Below, in pieces: positions 52,044 to 60,546 of a stretch of 64,000 nt of DNA (position 1 is its first letter; every line of letters starts with the position of its first letter). The notes beneath the pieces were generated by a model. It ran no database searches and had not been told where the DNA came from. It saw only the letters and a list, made by a program, of their open reading frames with translations. The translations under genes and the position numbers were made by a program. This stretch comes from Deminuibacter soli (lineage in GTDB: Bacteria; Bacteroidota; Bacteroidia; Chitinophagales; Chitinophagaceae): NCBI RefSeq assembly GCF_003412455.1, contig NZ_QTJU01000003.1, forward strand, positions 248,001 to 312,000, read 5' to 3'.

Positions 52044-52607
52044 CAGCTGGTGCTGGTAGCTTTTCTTCCATTCCATATAGCCTTTGATGCACATGAGGGT
52101 GGTGAAGACAGAGAGGGCAGCGTACATATAGAGGCCGCGGTCAAGCTGGAGCCATACGGATGTGCCGTTGAGGATAAACCAGTAGTACCAGCCGGTTAAT
52201 ACCTTGCGGGCTTCCATATAGGTGGCTATGAAGCTGAATACAGTCATAGCAGCGTCTACATAGGGCCTGGGCGAATCGGTGTAACGATGCATGATGTGAC
52301 CGAGGTAGAGGCTTAACAGCAGGCCGCCTGTAATGCTGAGCACGTGCCAGCTGGTTTGCCAGTTGCGTACCGGGGTTTTGTTTTCCCGGTTGCGGTGACT
52401 TGTCCAGAACACCCAGCCATACACACCTGCCAGCACATAGTAACCGTTTAAACCTGCTTCGAGGTACAGCTTGTGATGAAAATAGAGGTATACGGTAATG
52501 AGCGACCCGATAATGCCAAAGGGCCAGCACCAGTTGTTTTCCTTGATAATAAACACCAGGTACAGTAATCCGCAGATGACGGAGATGAGTTCAACCAGCT
52601 TTTCCAT
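52038..52607 (-). CDS. PnuC-family transporter under TPP riboswitch control (probable thiamine transporter PnuT)
   Basis: A 189-aa protein with about seven membrane helices, Trp/Tyr-rich (ENNWCWPFGIIGS, LYLEAGLNGYYVLAGVYGWVFW, GWYYWFILNGTSVWLQLDRGLYMYAALSVF). PnuC proteins carry nicotinamide riboside, but members behind TPP riboswitches are known as PnuT and carry thiamine. A clear TPP riboswitch ends about 87 bases before this ATG, so thiamine or a precursor is the most likely cargo (inferred from context). No TonB receptor or thiamine pyrophosphokinase gene is next to it; downstream is only repeat DNA. Confidence 0.85.
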   Translation of the reverse strand: MEKLVELISVICGLLYLVFIIKENNWCWPFGIIGSLITVYLYFHHKLYLEAGLNGYYVLAGVYGWVFWTSHRNRENKTPVRNWQTSWHVLSITGGLLLSLYLGHIMHRYTDSPRPYVDAAMTVFSFIATYMEARKVLTGWYYWFILNGTSVWLQLDRGLYMYAALSVFTTLMCIKGYMEWKKSYQHQLA

Positions 52608-52693
52608 AAATCACCAGTACTTTGAAAGTAAAGGGGCTACCGCCGGCATGAACAGGAATATGTACAAAGGGAAAGCGTGTGTAGAAAGATCCT

Positions 52694-52772
52694 AACCTTC
52701 CCTTCGCAGGCATTATCCTGTTCAGGTTCAACGGGTATATCTCAGCCTCCAGCGGAAGCACCCCGGGAAAGC
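52694..52772 (-). ncRNA. TPP riboswitch (THI element)
   Basis: The reverse strand contains the conserved core GGCTGAGATATACCCGTTGAACCTG (52744 to 52720 region), then AACAGGATAATGCCTGCGAAGGGAAGG, and upstream CCCGGGGTGCTTCC. These match the THI-box pattern (CTGAGA, ACCTGATCNGGATAATNCCNGC(GNA)GGGA). The paired CTTTCCC and GGGAAGG ends give the P1 stem. It should lower expression of the PnuC-family gene when thiamine pyrophosphate is abundant. Confidence 0.95.
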
Positions 52773-52773
52773 A

Positions 52774-52781
52774 CAAAGGTA
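52774..52781 (-). promoter_or_regulatory. -7 promoter box for riboswitch-pnuT transcript
   Basis: TACCTTTG on the reverse strand, a perfect TAnnTTTG match a few bases upstream of the riboswitch P1 stem. Confidence 0.5.
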
Positions 52782-52900
52782 GTAAAAAAGACAATCAAGA
52801 GAAACAAGTCGGATTGGTGCAGTTTTTTCTCCTGCTTAGGGTTGGGTTAACGCTGTGTTGCGGAATCAGGAGAAAAAGCCTGATCGGGCTATTGCTGATT

Positions 52901-53080
52901 TTACGATTGCAAATCGCCCAGCATATCATCGAGTTGTGCATCGCTTATTTCACGGGCGCTTTCGTTAAAAGGCTCTTCCGTGCGTGCAAATGCATCGGCT
53001 GTGCCGTTGGCCCATGGCTCGTCGCTGAGGGTGTTTTTATCCTGCTCCTGCTCTTTCTTTTTTGCTTTTTCCGGATCCAT
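52901..53080 (-). CDS. Small acidic protein (59 aa)
   Basis: ATG at 53078-53080 with a good Shine-Dalgarno (AGGAG six bases ahead), rare in this genome's style and a sign of a real gene. The 59-residue product is highly charged (begins MDPEKAKKKEQEQDK, later SDEPWANGTADAFARTEEPF, ends LDDMLGDLQS). No transmembrane helix. It follows the SGNH-like gene by 120 bp on the same strand. No known family. Low sequence complexity at the start is a caution. Confidence 0.6.
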   Translation of the reverse strand: MDPEKAKKKEQEQDKNTLSDEPWANGTADAFARTEEPFNESAREISDAQLDDMLGDLQS

Positions 53081-53200
53081 AGCTGCTCCTTTTTACTGTA
53101 AATTAACTAAAACCCGGGAAAATTGTTGGATAGCCTGATTGTTTGATTGCTATGTTTTTCTTAACAATTAAGCCATCCATCCATGGCAGCCATCTATTGG

Positions 53201-54244
53201 CTACTTTTCAGCCAATTCGTTGCCGTGGTTACCATACACCTTTTCCATGATTTGCTCGGCTACATGCGGGCGGTAGTGCGAGGTTTCGTAATAGTTCTGC
53301 AGGTTGTCGGTGATGTTGTTTTTGCCGGAGAAATCGTATACATTGTTTTCGCCAAAAATGCCTTTCAGCGTTTGTACATCGGCAGGGTTTAATTTCAGCT
53401 GATCGTACAGCGGGTTGATGATGATTTTATAGCTGGTTTGCATGCCTGCAAAAATCGCGTGCATATGGTTCAGCAATTGCAGCTGTGGCGCGCCGATGAT
53501 AACAGGCGATGTTTTTTCGATGCTGTCGCGTGTATAAAAAATAGCCTGACGGGGCTGGTAAAAATCAGCGGGGTTGTGTGCGATCATTTTTTCGTATACC
53601 GACTGCCGCACTTCGTTGGTAATGTAGTTGTAATCGAGCGGGCGGTCATCGAGCAGGAATTCTTTTTTCATGTAATCTTTTACCTTGCCGGTGAGTTTGA
53701 AATCAAGATAGGCGCGGAAAAACTTCACATCAAAGAAAGCCTGGAAACAGGCCAGCTGGAAGGCAATGGGCATTTGCCCTGACAGGTGCGGATCTTTTGA
53801 AAACAGGTGTCCTTCTGAATTATGCGTTTGGTTCAATGTTGCATAATCCAGTATCACCAATGCATTTTTAATGGGCGCTTTCCTGTTGTTGAGGAAATCG
53901 ATTTTCTTTTCAATGCCATACAGCGATTCGCCCGAGGCATCAAAATGATAGCAGTTGTCGGGGTTTTCGTGAATGTAATTGTTCCACCTGCCTACTTCAT
54001 AGTACATGGAACGGGAGTTGCCGAAGATATAAGATGTGTAGTGGTATTCGGGATAGTGGTTGATCCAGTTTTCTGTAGAAACAAAGTCCTTATTGAGGCT
54101 GATATAATTGGGTTTGTCTGAACGGTAATACGCGGCATAATGCCCGATGACCTTAAACGGATCGAGCACCAGGTACAGCACCACAAACGGCACGAGTGGC
54201 AAGCTGAACAGGAACAAACGTTTTAGAAATAAGCGCACTTTCAT
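53201..54244 (-). CDS. Membrane-anchored SGNH-hydrolase-like protein, partner of MBOAT
   Basis: A 347-aa protein with one N-terminal transmembrane helix (FLFSLPLVPFVVLYLVL), so the rest is likely periplasmic. YIFGNSRSMYYEVG (75-79 GNSRS) may be the SGNH nucleophile block, and the late YYETSHYRPHVAEQI may hold the catalytic His. Family: uncharacterised AlgX/AlgJ-like or DUF1574-like set, not certain. It starts 15 bp after the MBOAT stop, so the two form a pair. MBOAT-plus-SGNH pairs acylate exopolysaccharides (alginate or cellulose systems are models), so this pair may do the same. Confidence 0.65.
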   Translation of the reverse strand: MKVRLFLKRLFLFSLPLVPFVVLYLVLDPFKVIGHYAAYYRSDKPNYISLNKDFVSTENWINHYPEYHYTSYIFGNSRSMYYEVGRWNNYIHENPDNCYHFDASGESLYGIEKKIDFLNNRKAPIKNALVILDYATLNQTHNSEGHLFSKDPHLSGQMPIAFQLACFQAFFDVKFFRAYLDFKLTGKVKDYMKKEFLLDDRPLDYNYITNEVRQSVYEKMIAHNPADFYQPRQAIFYTRDSIEKTSPVIIGAPQLQLLNHMHAIFAGMQTSYKIIINPLYDQLKLNPADVQTLKGIFGENNVYDFSGKNNITDNLQNYYETSHYRPHVAEQIMEKVYGNHGNELAEK

Positions 54245-54259
54245 GACTGTTTTTTAAGG

Positions 54260-55747
54260 TTAAAACTGGAAATAAATAAACTGCCTGTTCTGGTATACGC
54301 CGCAGAACACGATGAGCACAATACAGGTATAATATACTGCCCAGCGCACATAACGCGGTTTTTGCTGCAGCAGGCTGGTTACATGATACCTGCGTTGCAG
54401 CCACTGCGCCAGTTCAAGCCCTGCTATTACCAGCAGGCCCATCACCACATCGGGCATGTACACAGGAATATAACCAAATGCGTCGCGTATGCTTTGTGCA
54501 TTTACGCCGCGTTTTACCATGGCCAGTACATCGGTGACTGCATGCGGAATACGGCGTGCAATAAAACCGGCATCGCTGATGGTATTGGCGCGAAAGAATA
54601 TCCAGGCAAAGGTTACCAGGCAATAGGTAGTAAACATCTGCACGGTATTGTATAACCAGGGTATACGCTTCAACCCTGTTTTCTCATTGATAAAGTCTCT
54701 CGGCTTTTGTGTTACAATGGCAAACACCAGGTAAAAGCCGTGCAGGGCGCCCCATACAATGAACGTCCAGTTGGCGCCATGCCACAGGCCGCTTACCAGG
54801 AATACAAAGAATAAGTTGAAATACCAGCGCGGCACAGATACGCGGTTGCCACCGAGTGATATGTACAGGTAATCCCTGAACCAGGTGGACAGTGATATAT
54901 GCCAGCGTTTCCAGAACTCGGAAATGTTTTTGGCGTAATAAGGTGTGTCGAAGTTCTTCATGAGTTTGAAACCCATTACACGTGCTGAACCGAGTGCAAT
55001 ATCAGAGTAGCCGGAGAAATCGCAGTAAATCTGGAAAGAGAAAAATACCGTGGCCATTAGCAGCACCAGCGGCGAAAACAGGTGCGGACTGTTGAATACA
55101 GGATCGGTGATTTGCGCCAGCCTGTCTGCCACCACTACTTTCTTCAGCAGGCCCCATAACATGAGGCGCAGGCCGCTGGTAACATTGTTGTAATCGAAGT
55201 ATTTCTTTTCATGAAACTGGTACAGGATGTTTTGCGGCCTTTCAATAGGGCCTGCCACCAGCTGCGGGTAAAACATCACGTACAGCGCATAGATACCGAA
55301 ATGCCTTTCAGCCTTATGGTGACCGCGGTATACCTCAATGGTGTAACTCATGGCCTGGAAAGTGTGGAAGGATAAGCCGATGGGCAGTATCAGCTTCAGC
55401 AGTGGCAAGGCAGCACCGGTTATGTGCAGGGACACCAGCAGGTCGTTAATACTGCCTGCGAAGAAGTTGTAGTATTTAAATACAGCGAGTGTGCCTACAT
55501 TGGTAATGATGCTCATCACCAGCCACATTTTTCGCCGGGTACCTGTGGCACCTTCAATTAAAATGCCTGCGTAGTAATCCACGATAATGGTAAAGAACAG
55601 AATAAGCAGGTAGGCCGGGATAAATGCTGCATAAAACACGCAACTGGCGATGAGCAGGTGCAGCCAGCGCCAGCGATGGGGCAGCAAAAAGTACAGGATG
55701 GTAACAACCGGGAAGAATAACAAAAACTGGAACGAGTTAAACAGCAT
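54260..55747 (-). CDS. MBOAT-family O-acyltransferase (AlgI-like)
   Basis: A 495-aa multi-pass protein. ATG 55747 is chosen because MLFNSFQFLLFFPVVTILYFLLP is the normal AlgI-like start. The MBOAT block: LPIGLSFHTFQAMSYTIEVYRGH, FYPQLVAGPIERPQNILYQF, FCDFSGYSDIALGSARVMGFKLMKNFDTPYYAKNISEFWKRWHISLSTWFRDYLYISLGGNR, and the catalytic His in LVSGLWHGANWTFIVWG near 323. It moves an acyl group across the membrane to a polysaccharide acceptor. Polysaccharide identity not readable. Pairs with the SGNH-like gene; the structured terminator upstream separates it from the deacetylase gene. Confidence 0.92.
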   Translation of the reverse strand: MLFNSFQFLLFFPVVTILYFLLPHRWRWLHLLIASCVFYAAFIPAYLLILFFTIIVDYYAGILIEGATGTRRKMWLVMSIITNVGTLAVFKYYNFFAGSINDLLVSLHITGAALPLLKLILPIGLSFHTFQAMSYTIEVYRGHHKAERHFGIYALYVMFYPQLVAGPIERPQNILYQFHEKKYFDYNNVTSGLRLMLWGLLKKVVVADRLAQITDPVFNSPHLFSPLVLLMATVFFSFQIYCDFSGYSDIALGSARVMGFKLMKNFDTPYYAKNISEFWKRWHISLSTWFRDYLYISLGGNRVSVPRWYFNLFFVFLVSGLWHGANWTFIVWGALHGFYLVFAIVTQKPRDFINEKTGLKRIPWLYNTVQMFTTYCLVTFAWIFFRANTISDAGFIARRIPHAVTDVLAMVKRGVNAQSIRDAFGYIPVYMPDVVMGLLVIAGLELAQWLQRRYHVTSLLQQKPRYVRWAVYYTCIVLIVFCGVYQNRQFIYFQF

Positions 55748-55850
55748 TGGTTTCAGGTTTTCTATGTAGCATGCTGTTAACAAAATAATTGCATTTTGCT
55801 GCCCGGTGAACCAACTTTCCAATAAACGACGCTAAAAACCTCGTAAACGT

Positions 55851-55924
55851 ATATAAAAAAGCCTGTTACCGTTAATACGCCAGCCGGGAATGCACTAGGC
55901 TGGTTATATTATTCAGTAACAGGC
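55851..55924 (-). terminator. Branched hairpin terminator after the deacetylase gene
   Basis: Outer stem GCCTGTTAC (55861-55869) / GTAACAGGC (55916-55924), inner stem CCAGCC / GGCTGG, then six T residues on the reverse strand (55855-55860). It ends about 25 bp after the deacetylase stop and lies about 105 bp before the MBOAT start. Confidence 0.75.
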
Positions 55925-55948
55925 ACTTATGAAATGTTGCGCGTATTT

Positions 55949-56800
55949 TTATTTACGCTGTACCAGTGGATAGTGGTCAATTGTTTCAAACACGTTGCGC
56001 GGATCTTGTTTCAGGATCTGGATGAAACGGGTGAGCGAATCGGCGTATTGCGCTTTGGCAAACAGCCTGTCGTGCGAAAGAATAACGATGGCGTTTTCTT
56101 CGTTGGTGATACCGTCGTCGAATTTCTTGTTTATTTCCCTGGCCAGTTCTTCTGCACCCTGTTTGGGGATAGAACCGCCCGGTTTAAATTCCCACTCTAC
56201 ATCCCAGCCAATTACGTTGTAATGCATGGCAGCGAGTTTATCGCGCACAGCCTTGGCCGATTTGGGGCCTTTGTTTTCATCTTTACCTACCCATGAGTTG
56301 CTGCCCGGGAGACGGATGATTTTAACCGGCACCTGCAGTTCGCTTTCAGCTCTCAGCAAATCCTGCACAGCACTGTCGGGCTGTGTGTAGTATTTTTTAT
56401 AGTTGTTTTGAAAACCATGTGAGTAACTGTGGTTGGCCAGCAGGAACTCGGGGTAACCATTGCGGATAGAATCAACAAAGCGTTTGCGGCGCTGGTCAAT
56501 CATGTGCATGCCTACTGCAAAGAATGTGGCTTTTACGCCTTCTTTGGTAAAGATGCCTTTACAAATGGTTGATCCGGGAGGCTGCGGGGAATCGTCCCAG
56601 GTAAGAAAGATATAGCGTTTGGAGCTATCGTATTTAAAAGGGCCGCCGGGTGTGGGTTTCGCGGCAACGTTTTTGGTTGAATCGGCTGAGGCCGCCTTGT
56701 TCTCTGATTTTCCTTTACATCCTGCAAGCAACAGCATTACGGCAAGAGAGCCGCCTGAGAGGCGCAGCAAAAAAGGTGTTGTTCTAAGTGTTGTTCTCAT
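55949..56800 (-). CDS. Polysaccharide deacetylase (NodB-like) lipoprotein
   Basis: A 283-aa protein with a lipoprotein signal (MLLLAGC, Cys 28). NodB domain: LTWDDSPQPPGS (residues 66-77, catalytic Asp-Asp as in TFDDGP), ANHSYSHGF (metal His 124 and 128), IIRLPGSNSWVG, NVIGWDVEWEF, and ENAIVILSHD. It removes acetyl groups from chitin-, peptidoglycan- or exopolysaccharide-type glycans. It is on the same strand upstream of the MBOAT-SGNH pair, separated by a terminator. A joint role in exopolysaccharide modification is inference. Confidence 0.85.
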   Translation of the reverse strand: MRTTLRTTPFLLRLSGGSLAVMLLLAGCKGKSENKAASADSTKNVAAKPTPGGPFKYDSSKRYIFLTWDDSPQPPGSTICKGIFTKEGVKATFFAVGMHMIDQRRKRFVDSIRNGYPEFLLANHSYSHGFQNNYKKYYTQPDSAVQDLLRAESELQVPVKIIRLPGSNSWVGKDENKGPKSAKAVRDKLAAMHYNVIGWDVEWEFKPGGSIPKQGAEELAREINKKFDDGITNEENAIVILSHDRLFAKAQYADSLTRFIQILKQDPRNVFETIDHYPLVQRK

Positions 56801-56892
56801 ACAAAAGTCTATTTAAAAGAATGGTTACACAAGTACTGATGAAAGTGGGCTAAGGTAATTATTTCAATAATGCAAGCGCACATGAAACCCGT

Positions 56893-57963
56893 TTATTCTG
56901 CGGGTTTTGCCCTTTGGTACTGAACAGGCCAGGTTAAATTATCACCTAACTCACGGGCTGCATGCAGCGGAAAATAAGGGTCGCGCAGCAACTGCCTTGC
57001 CATAAACACCAGGTCGGCCTGTTTCTTCGCGATGATGTCTTCTGCCTGTTGTGCAGTGGTAATCATGCCTACTGCACCGGTGCGTATGCCTGCCGCATTA
57101 CGTATGGCGGTTGCAAAAGGCAGCTGGTACAAAGGCCCTACTGGTATTTTTACTTTCAGTACGTTACCGCCGCTGGAGCAATCTATTACATCTGCGCCCA
57201 GCTCTTTCAGTATCGCTGCCAGGCGAATGGAATCATCTTCAGTCCAGCCACCTTCAGCCCAGTCTGTCGCCGAAATGCGTACAAACAGCGGAAGTCCTGC
57301 AGGCCATACCTTGCGTACTGCTGCCGTTACTTCGCGCAGCAGGCGCGTTCTGTTGTCGAAGCTGCCACCATATTCATCGGTGCGGATGTTACTGAGCGGT
57401 GATAAAAACTGGTGCAGCAGGTAGCCATGTGCGGCATGTAATTCTACTACTTTAAAACCTGCCTGTAAAGCACGTTCTGCAGCAACGCGGAAAGCCGCAA
57501 CAGTATCCTTTATTTCTTCCACGGTCATGGCTTCGGGAAACGGGTATTCGGGCGAAAAAGGGAGGGCACTGGGCGCTTTTACTTTCCAGCCGCCTTCGTT
57601 TTCGGGTATCCTCTTATTCCCGTTCCACGGGAGTGTGGTGCTTGCCTTGCGGCCGGCGTGCGCCAGCTGTATGCCTGCCACCGCTCCCTGCGCATGAATA
57701 AATTGCGTGATGTTGCTGAATGCAGTTACCTGTTCATTATTCCAGATACCGAGATCACCCAAACTAATGCGCCCTTCCGGTACCACAGCAGTAGCTTCGG
57801 TAATGATTAGTCCGGCCCCGCCTACTGCCCTGCTGCCAAGATGTACCAGGTGCCAGTTATTGGGCAGGCCATCGGTGGCGGAGTATTCGCACATGGGTGA
57901 AACAACAATACGATTGCGCAATACCACCTCTCGGATAGTTAAAGGACTAAACAAATAACTCAT
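56893..57963 (-). CDS. NADH:flavin oxidoreductase, YqjM/NamA type
   Basis: A 356-aa old-yellow-enzyme. VSPMCEYSATDG carries the Cys near residue 25 that marks the YqjM subgroup; GAGLIITEATAVVPEGRISLGDLGIWNNEQ, HAGRKAS, VVELHAAHGYLLHQFLSPLSNIRTDEYGGSFDNRTRLLREV and VFMARQLLRDPYFPLHAAREL are all as expected. It reduces activated alkenes (for example enones) with NADPH using FMN. The physiological substrate is unknown. Single-gene unit; a 370-bp spacer follows it. Confidence 0.88.
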   Translation of the reverse strand: MSYLFSPLTIREVVLRNRIVVSPMCEYSATDGLPNNWHLVHLGSRAVGGAGLIITEATAVVPEGRISLGDLGIWNNEQVTAFSNITQFIHAQGAVAGIQLAHAGRKASTTLPWNGNKRIPENEGGWKVKAPSALPFSPEYPFPEAMTVEEIKDTVAAFRVAAERALQAGFKVVELHAAHGYLLHQFLSPLSNIRTDEYGGSFDNRTRLLREVTAAVRKVWPAGLPLFVRISATDWAEGGWTEDDSIRLAAILKELGADVIDCSSGGNVLKVKIPVGPLYQLPFATAIRNAAGIRTGAVGMITTAQQAEDIIAKKQADLVFMARQLLRDPYFPLHAARELGDNLTWPVQYQRAKPAE

Positions 57964-58335
57964 AGGTGAAATTTTATATACGGAAACGAAAGCAAAGTAA
58001 TATGAATATTATGCCATACCCACATTTTATCAACATAAAGAGATCTTTTTTGATTAAATTAAAATTAAACGGTGCAACAATGACCCTGAACAGATACATT
58101 TGTATGACTGGTCAGTTCCCTTTGAACAGCTATTTAATCCCTGGTATCGATGGAATAAACTCCTGACCTGTAGTATTGTGTAGATCTGTCCACAATCCGC
58201 GTTAAACACCTTGCCAGCTAACAGCGAGTTACAGTTGTATCCGAAAAACATTTTTTTAGAACGGCAGCTTTCCAAAGCGGCCATGATGGCTTGTACAACA
58301 GCTAAACTAAGCAACCATTGACTGTTTAATGAGAA
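57964..58335. other. Divergent AT-rich spacer
   Basis: A 372-bp region. No repeat families and no credible gene. It includes the start regions of the NamA-like gene (ATTACTTTGC on the reverse strand resembles a promoter box) and the response-regulator gene. Confidence 0.4.
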
Positions 58336-58740
58336 ATGATTATGAAAAAGCAAGAACTGGCCTGTATTATAGACGATGACCTCATTTACTTATACAACAT
58401 GCAAAAACTGCTTGCGCTGCATAGTATAAACAATGTGCTCGTTTTTCACAATGGTGAAGAGGCCATGCAATACTTCACAGAAACAGGTTTTGCCACAGCC
58501 TGTATGCCCGATATAATACTGCTTGATATTAATATGCCGGTGATGAACGGCTGGGAATTCCTGGATGCTTTTAAAGAAGCACGCCCGCTGATTCAGAAAG
58601 ACATTACGATTTACATGGTAAGCTCTTCGGTTGACAAGGATGATATGAAGCGTGCGAAGAGTTATGAAGAAGTGGCCGACTATTTTGTAAAGCCCGTTAC
58701 ACTGGCCAACCTGGAGAAAATATTGTCTGTTTTATCCTGA
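58336..58740 (+). CDS. Single-domain response regulator (CheY-like receiver)
   Basis: A 134-aa protein made only of a receiver domain. Acidic pocket ACIIDDDLIYLYNMQ (Asp 13-15), phospho-Asp in DIILLDINMPVMNGWEF (Asp 64), Ser/Thr at MVSSSVDKDD and Lys in YFVKPV near 117. ATG 58336 or 58342 may be the true start. No output domain, so it must signal by protein contact. No kinase gene is near. Confidence 0.93.
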   Translation: MIMKKQELACIIDDDLIYLYNMQKLLALHSINNVLVFHNGEEAMQYFTETGFATACMPDIILLDINMPVMNGWEFLDAFKEARPLIQKDITIYMVSSSVDKDDMKRAKSYEEVADYFVKPVTLANLEKILSVLS

Positions 58741-58805
58741 TACCCTGTTACGGGCAATAAAATCACCTGCAAATATTGCCTGGATTATATACTCATAGCA
58801 ACCTA

Positions 58806-59090
58806 CTACGATAAACTAAAACCTTCGGGACTTTTATATACCTGCTCTTCTGAATACTCGTAGCGTATATTCCAATCAAGCTGATCAAAAGAATTGTCTG
58901 CATGCAGCAGCAATAACACAAAGCCATCGCCTGCTTCCACGAAAATAAATGTATCGTACTTTACTGCGTAGTTGGCATCATTCTCTACCAGCACTATTGA
59001 ATACAGGATGGCATCATTTTTTTTCTGCACCAGCACTTTGGCAGTGTAGGCCAGGTCGTTGTAAGTAAAGGAAATCAATAGATTTTTCAT
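58806..59090 (-). CDS. Uncharacterised small protein (94 aa)
   Basis: ATG at 59088-59090, preceded by AGAGGTGT, a usable Shine-Dalgarno. The protein begins MKNLLISFTYNDLAYTAKVLVQKKNDAILYSIVLVEND and ends YEYSEEQVYKSPEGFSLS. It lacks a membrane helix and is probably a small beta-rich cytosolic protein. No family recognised. It is convergent with the response regulator. Confidence 0.55.
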   Translation of the reverse strand: MKNLLISFTYNDLAYTAKVLVQKKNDAILYSIVLVENDANYAVKYDTFIFVEAGDGFVLLLLHADNSFDQLDWNIRYEYSEEQVYKSPEGFSLS

Positions 59091-59292
59091 ACACCTCTGT
59101 TGCTTGATTAAAGCTATCAAGAAGCTGGGTTCACAGCTATTAAATAGCACTTAAACACGATGAAAATATAGTAAATATGCGGCTTCACGCATGTACTGCA
59201 ACATAGCACACACAACGTTAAGGACGTGTGTATTTTAGTGAATGCCGCGTGTTTTCCAGTGAGTGCTGCGTTACAGCGGGTGAAAGCCTGAA

Positions 59293-59405
59293 CAGTGAAT
59301 AGTGAATAGGCAATAGTGAATAAAAAAAGCGGATACCATGCTGGTATATGCAACATTATCGCAGCGTCTGGGGTAGTTAAGGCAGGTGTATTCACTATTG
59401 ACTAT
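59293..59405. repeat. Family C words around a family B insertion
   Basis: GTGAATAGTGAATAGGCAATAGTGAA (59295-59320), then ATTCACTATTGACTAT (59390-59405). The last 8 bases TTGACTAT are duplicated at 59508-59515, right after the element, followed by TCACCGG. Confidence 0.7.
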
Positions 59406-59507
59406 TCAATGTCGTTTAGTTAATAACCTCTTTGTGAACTTTGTGGGTTTTCCCTTTGCGTTCTTTGCGGTAAAAAATATCAATCACGCTTAACTAAACG
59501 GCATTGA
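59406..59507 (-). mobile_element. Family B miniature element, copy 3 (102 bp, reverse)
   Basis: Ends TCAATGTCGTTTAGTTAA and TTAACTAAACGGCATTGA are inverted repeats (17 of 18). It is flanked by TTGACTAT direct repeats (59398-59405 and 59508-59515). Removing the element and one 8-mer restores ATTCACTATTGACTATTCACC, the reverse complement of the word GTGAATAGTCAATAGTGAA seen at 42183, so this copy inserted into a family C repeat. Confidence 0.8.
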
Positions 59508-59631
59508 TTGACTATTCACCGGACGTATTGCTTCCCTTATGCACCACGCACAATTAACACTAACAGCCGCAAGCTTTCGGCAGAAACCAGTATATTACGT
59601 AACAATTTCTTGTCCATATAAACAAAAACGC

Positions 59632-60546
59632 ATGCTAACAAACCATGTAAACCAGCAGCAAAGCACGTTAACTGCAGGCGGGCGTTTCAGGGAGGCCATG
59701 CGCAATGCGCAACCATTGCAAATTGCGGGGGCCATTAACGCCAATCATGCATTACTGGCCACGCAGGCAGGTTTCAATGCCATTTATTTATCAGGCGGCG
59801 GGGTTGCTGCCGGCTCACTCGGAATTCCTGATCTCGGTATTACCACCCTCGATGATGTGCTCACCGATATTTACCGCATTACCAATGTTACAAATACGCC
59901 TTTACTTGTTGATGTAGACACCGGCTTCGGTCCTTCTGCATTTAACATCGCACGCACCGTTCAATCGTTGATCAAAGCAGGCGCAGGCGCCCTGCATATT
60001 GAAGACCAGGTAGGCGCCAAACGCTGCGGCCACCGCCCGGGTAAGGAAATTGTAAGCAGCGATGAAATGGTTGACCGTATAAAAGCAGCCGTAGACGCCC
60101 GTACAGACGAACAGTTTGTGATTGGCGCACGTACCGATGCACTGGCCAATGAAGGCATTGATAAAGCACTGGAACGTGCAGGGGCCTATGCACAGGCAGG
60201 GGCTGATTTTATTTTTGCGGAAGCCATCAGCGAATTATCACAATACACGCGTTTTGCAGAAGCAACCGGACTGCCCATTCTCGCCAACATCACCGAGTTT
60301 GGTTTTACTCCCCTGTTTACGGTAGATGAACTGAAAAAGGCCGGCGTATCGCTGGTGCTGTACCCGCTCAGTGCATTCCGCGCAGCCAATAAAGCAGCGT
60401 TAAATGTATACAATGCCATACGCCAGGAAGGCACGCAGAAAAATGTAATCGACACCATGCAAACCAGGGCCGAGTTGTATGAAAGCATCGGCTACTACAG
60501 CTTTGAACAAAAATTAGATCAGCTCTTTCAAAAAAATAAATCATGA
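59632..60546 (+). CDS. prpB: Methylisocitrate lyase
   Basis: A 304-aa enzyme of the methylcitrate cycle (methylisocitrate to pyruvate and succinate). ATG 59632 chosen because upstream in-frame residues lack similarity. Motifs: [46 protein letters not shown], the catalytic [12 protein letters not shown], and [13 protein letters not shown]. It overlaps prpC by four bases (ATGA), so the two are translationally coupled. First gene of prpBCD. Confidence 0.95.
   Translation: MLTNHVNQQQSTLTAGGRFREAMRNAQPLQIAGAINANHALLATQAGFNAIYLSGGGVAAGSLGIPDLGITTLDDVLTDIYRITNVTNTPLLVDVDTGFGPSAFNIARTVQSLIKAGAGALHIEDQVGAKRCGHRPGKEIVSSDEMVDRIKAAVDARTDEQFVIGARTDALANEGIDKALERAGAYAQAGADFIFAEAISELSQYTRFAEATGLPILANITEFGFTPLFTVDELKKAGVSLVLYPLSAFRAANKAALNVYNAIRQEGTQKNVIDTMQTRAELYESIGYYSFEQKLDQLFQKNKS

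Noticed and set aside
58054-58353. 99-residue reverse frame between the NamA-like gene and the response regulator
   Set aside because: Overlaps the response-regulator start, Cys/Ser-rich random composition, no start signal.
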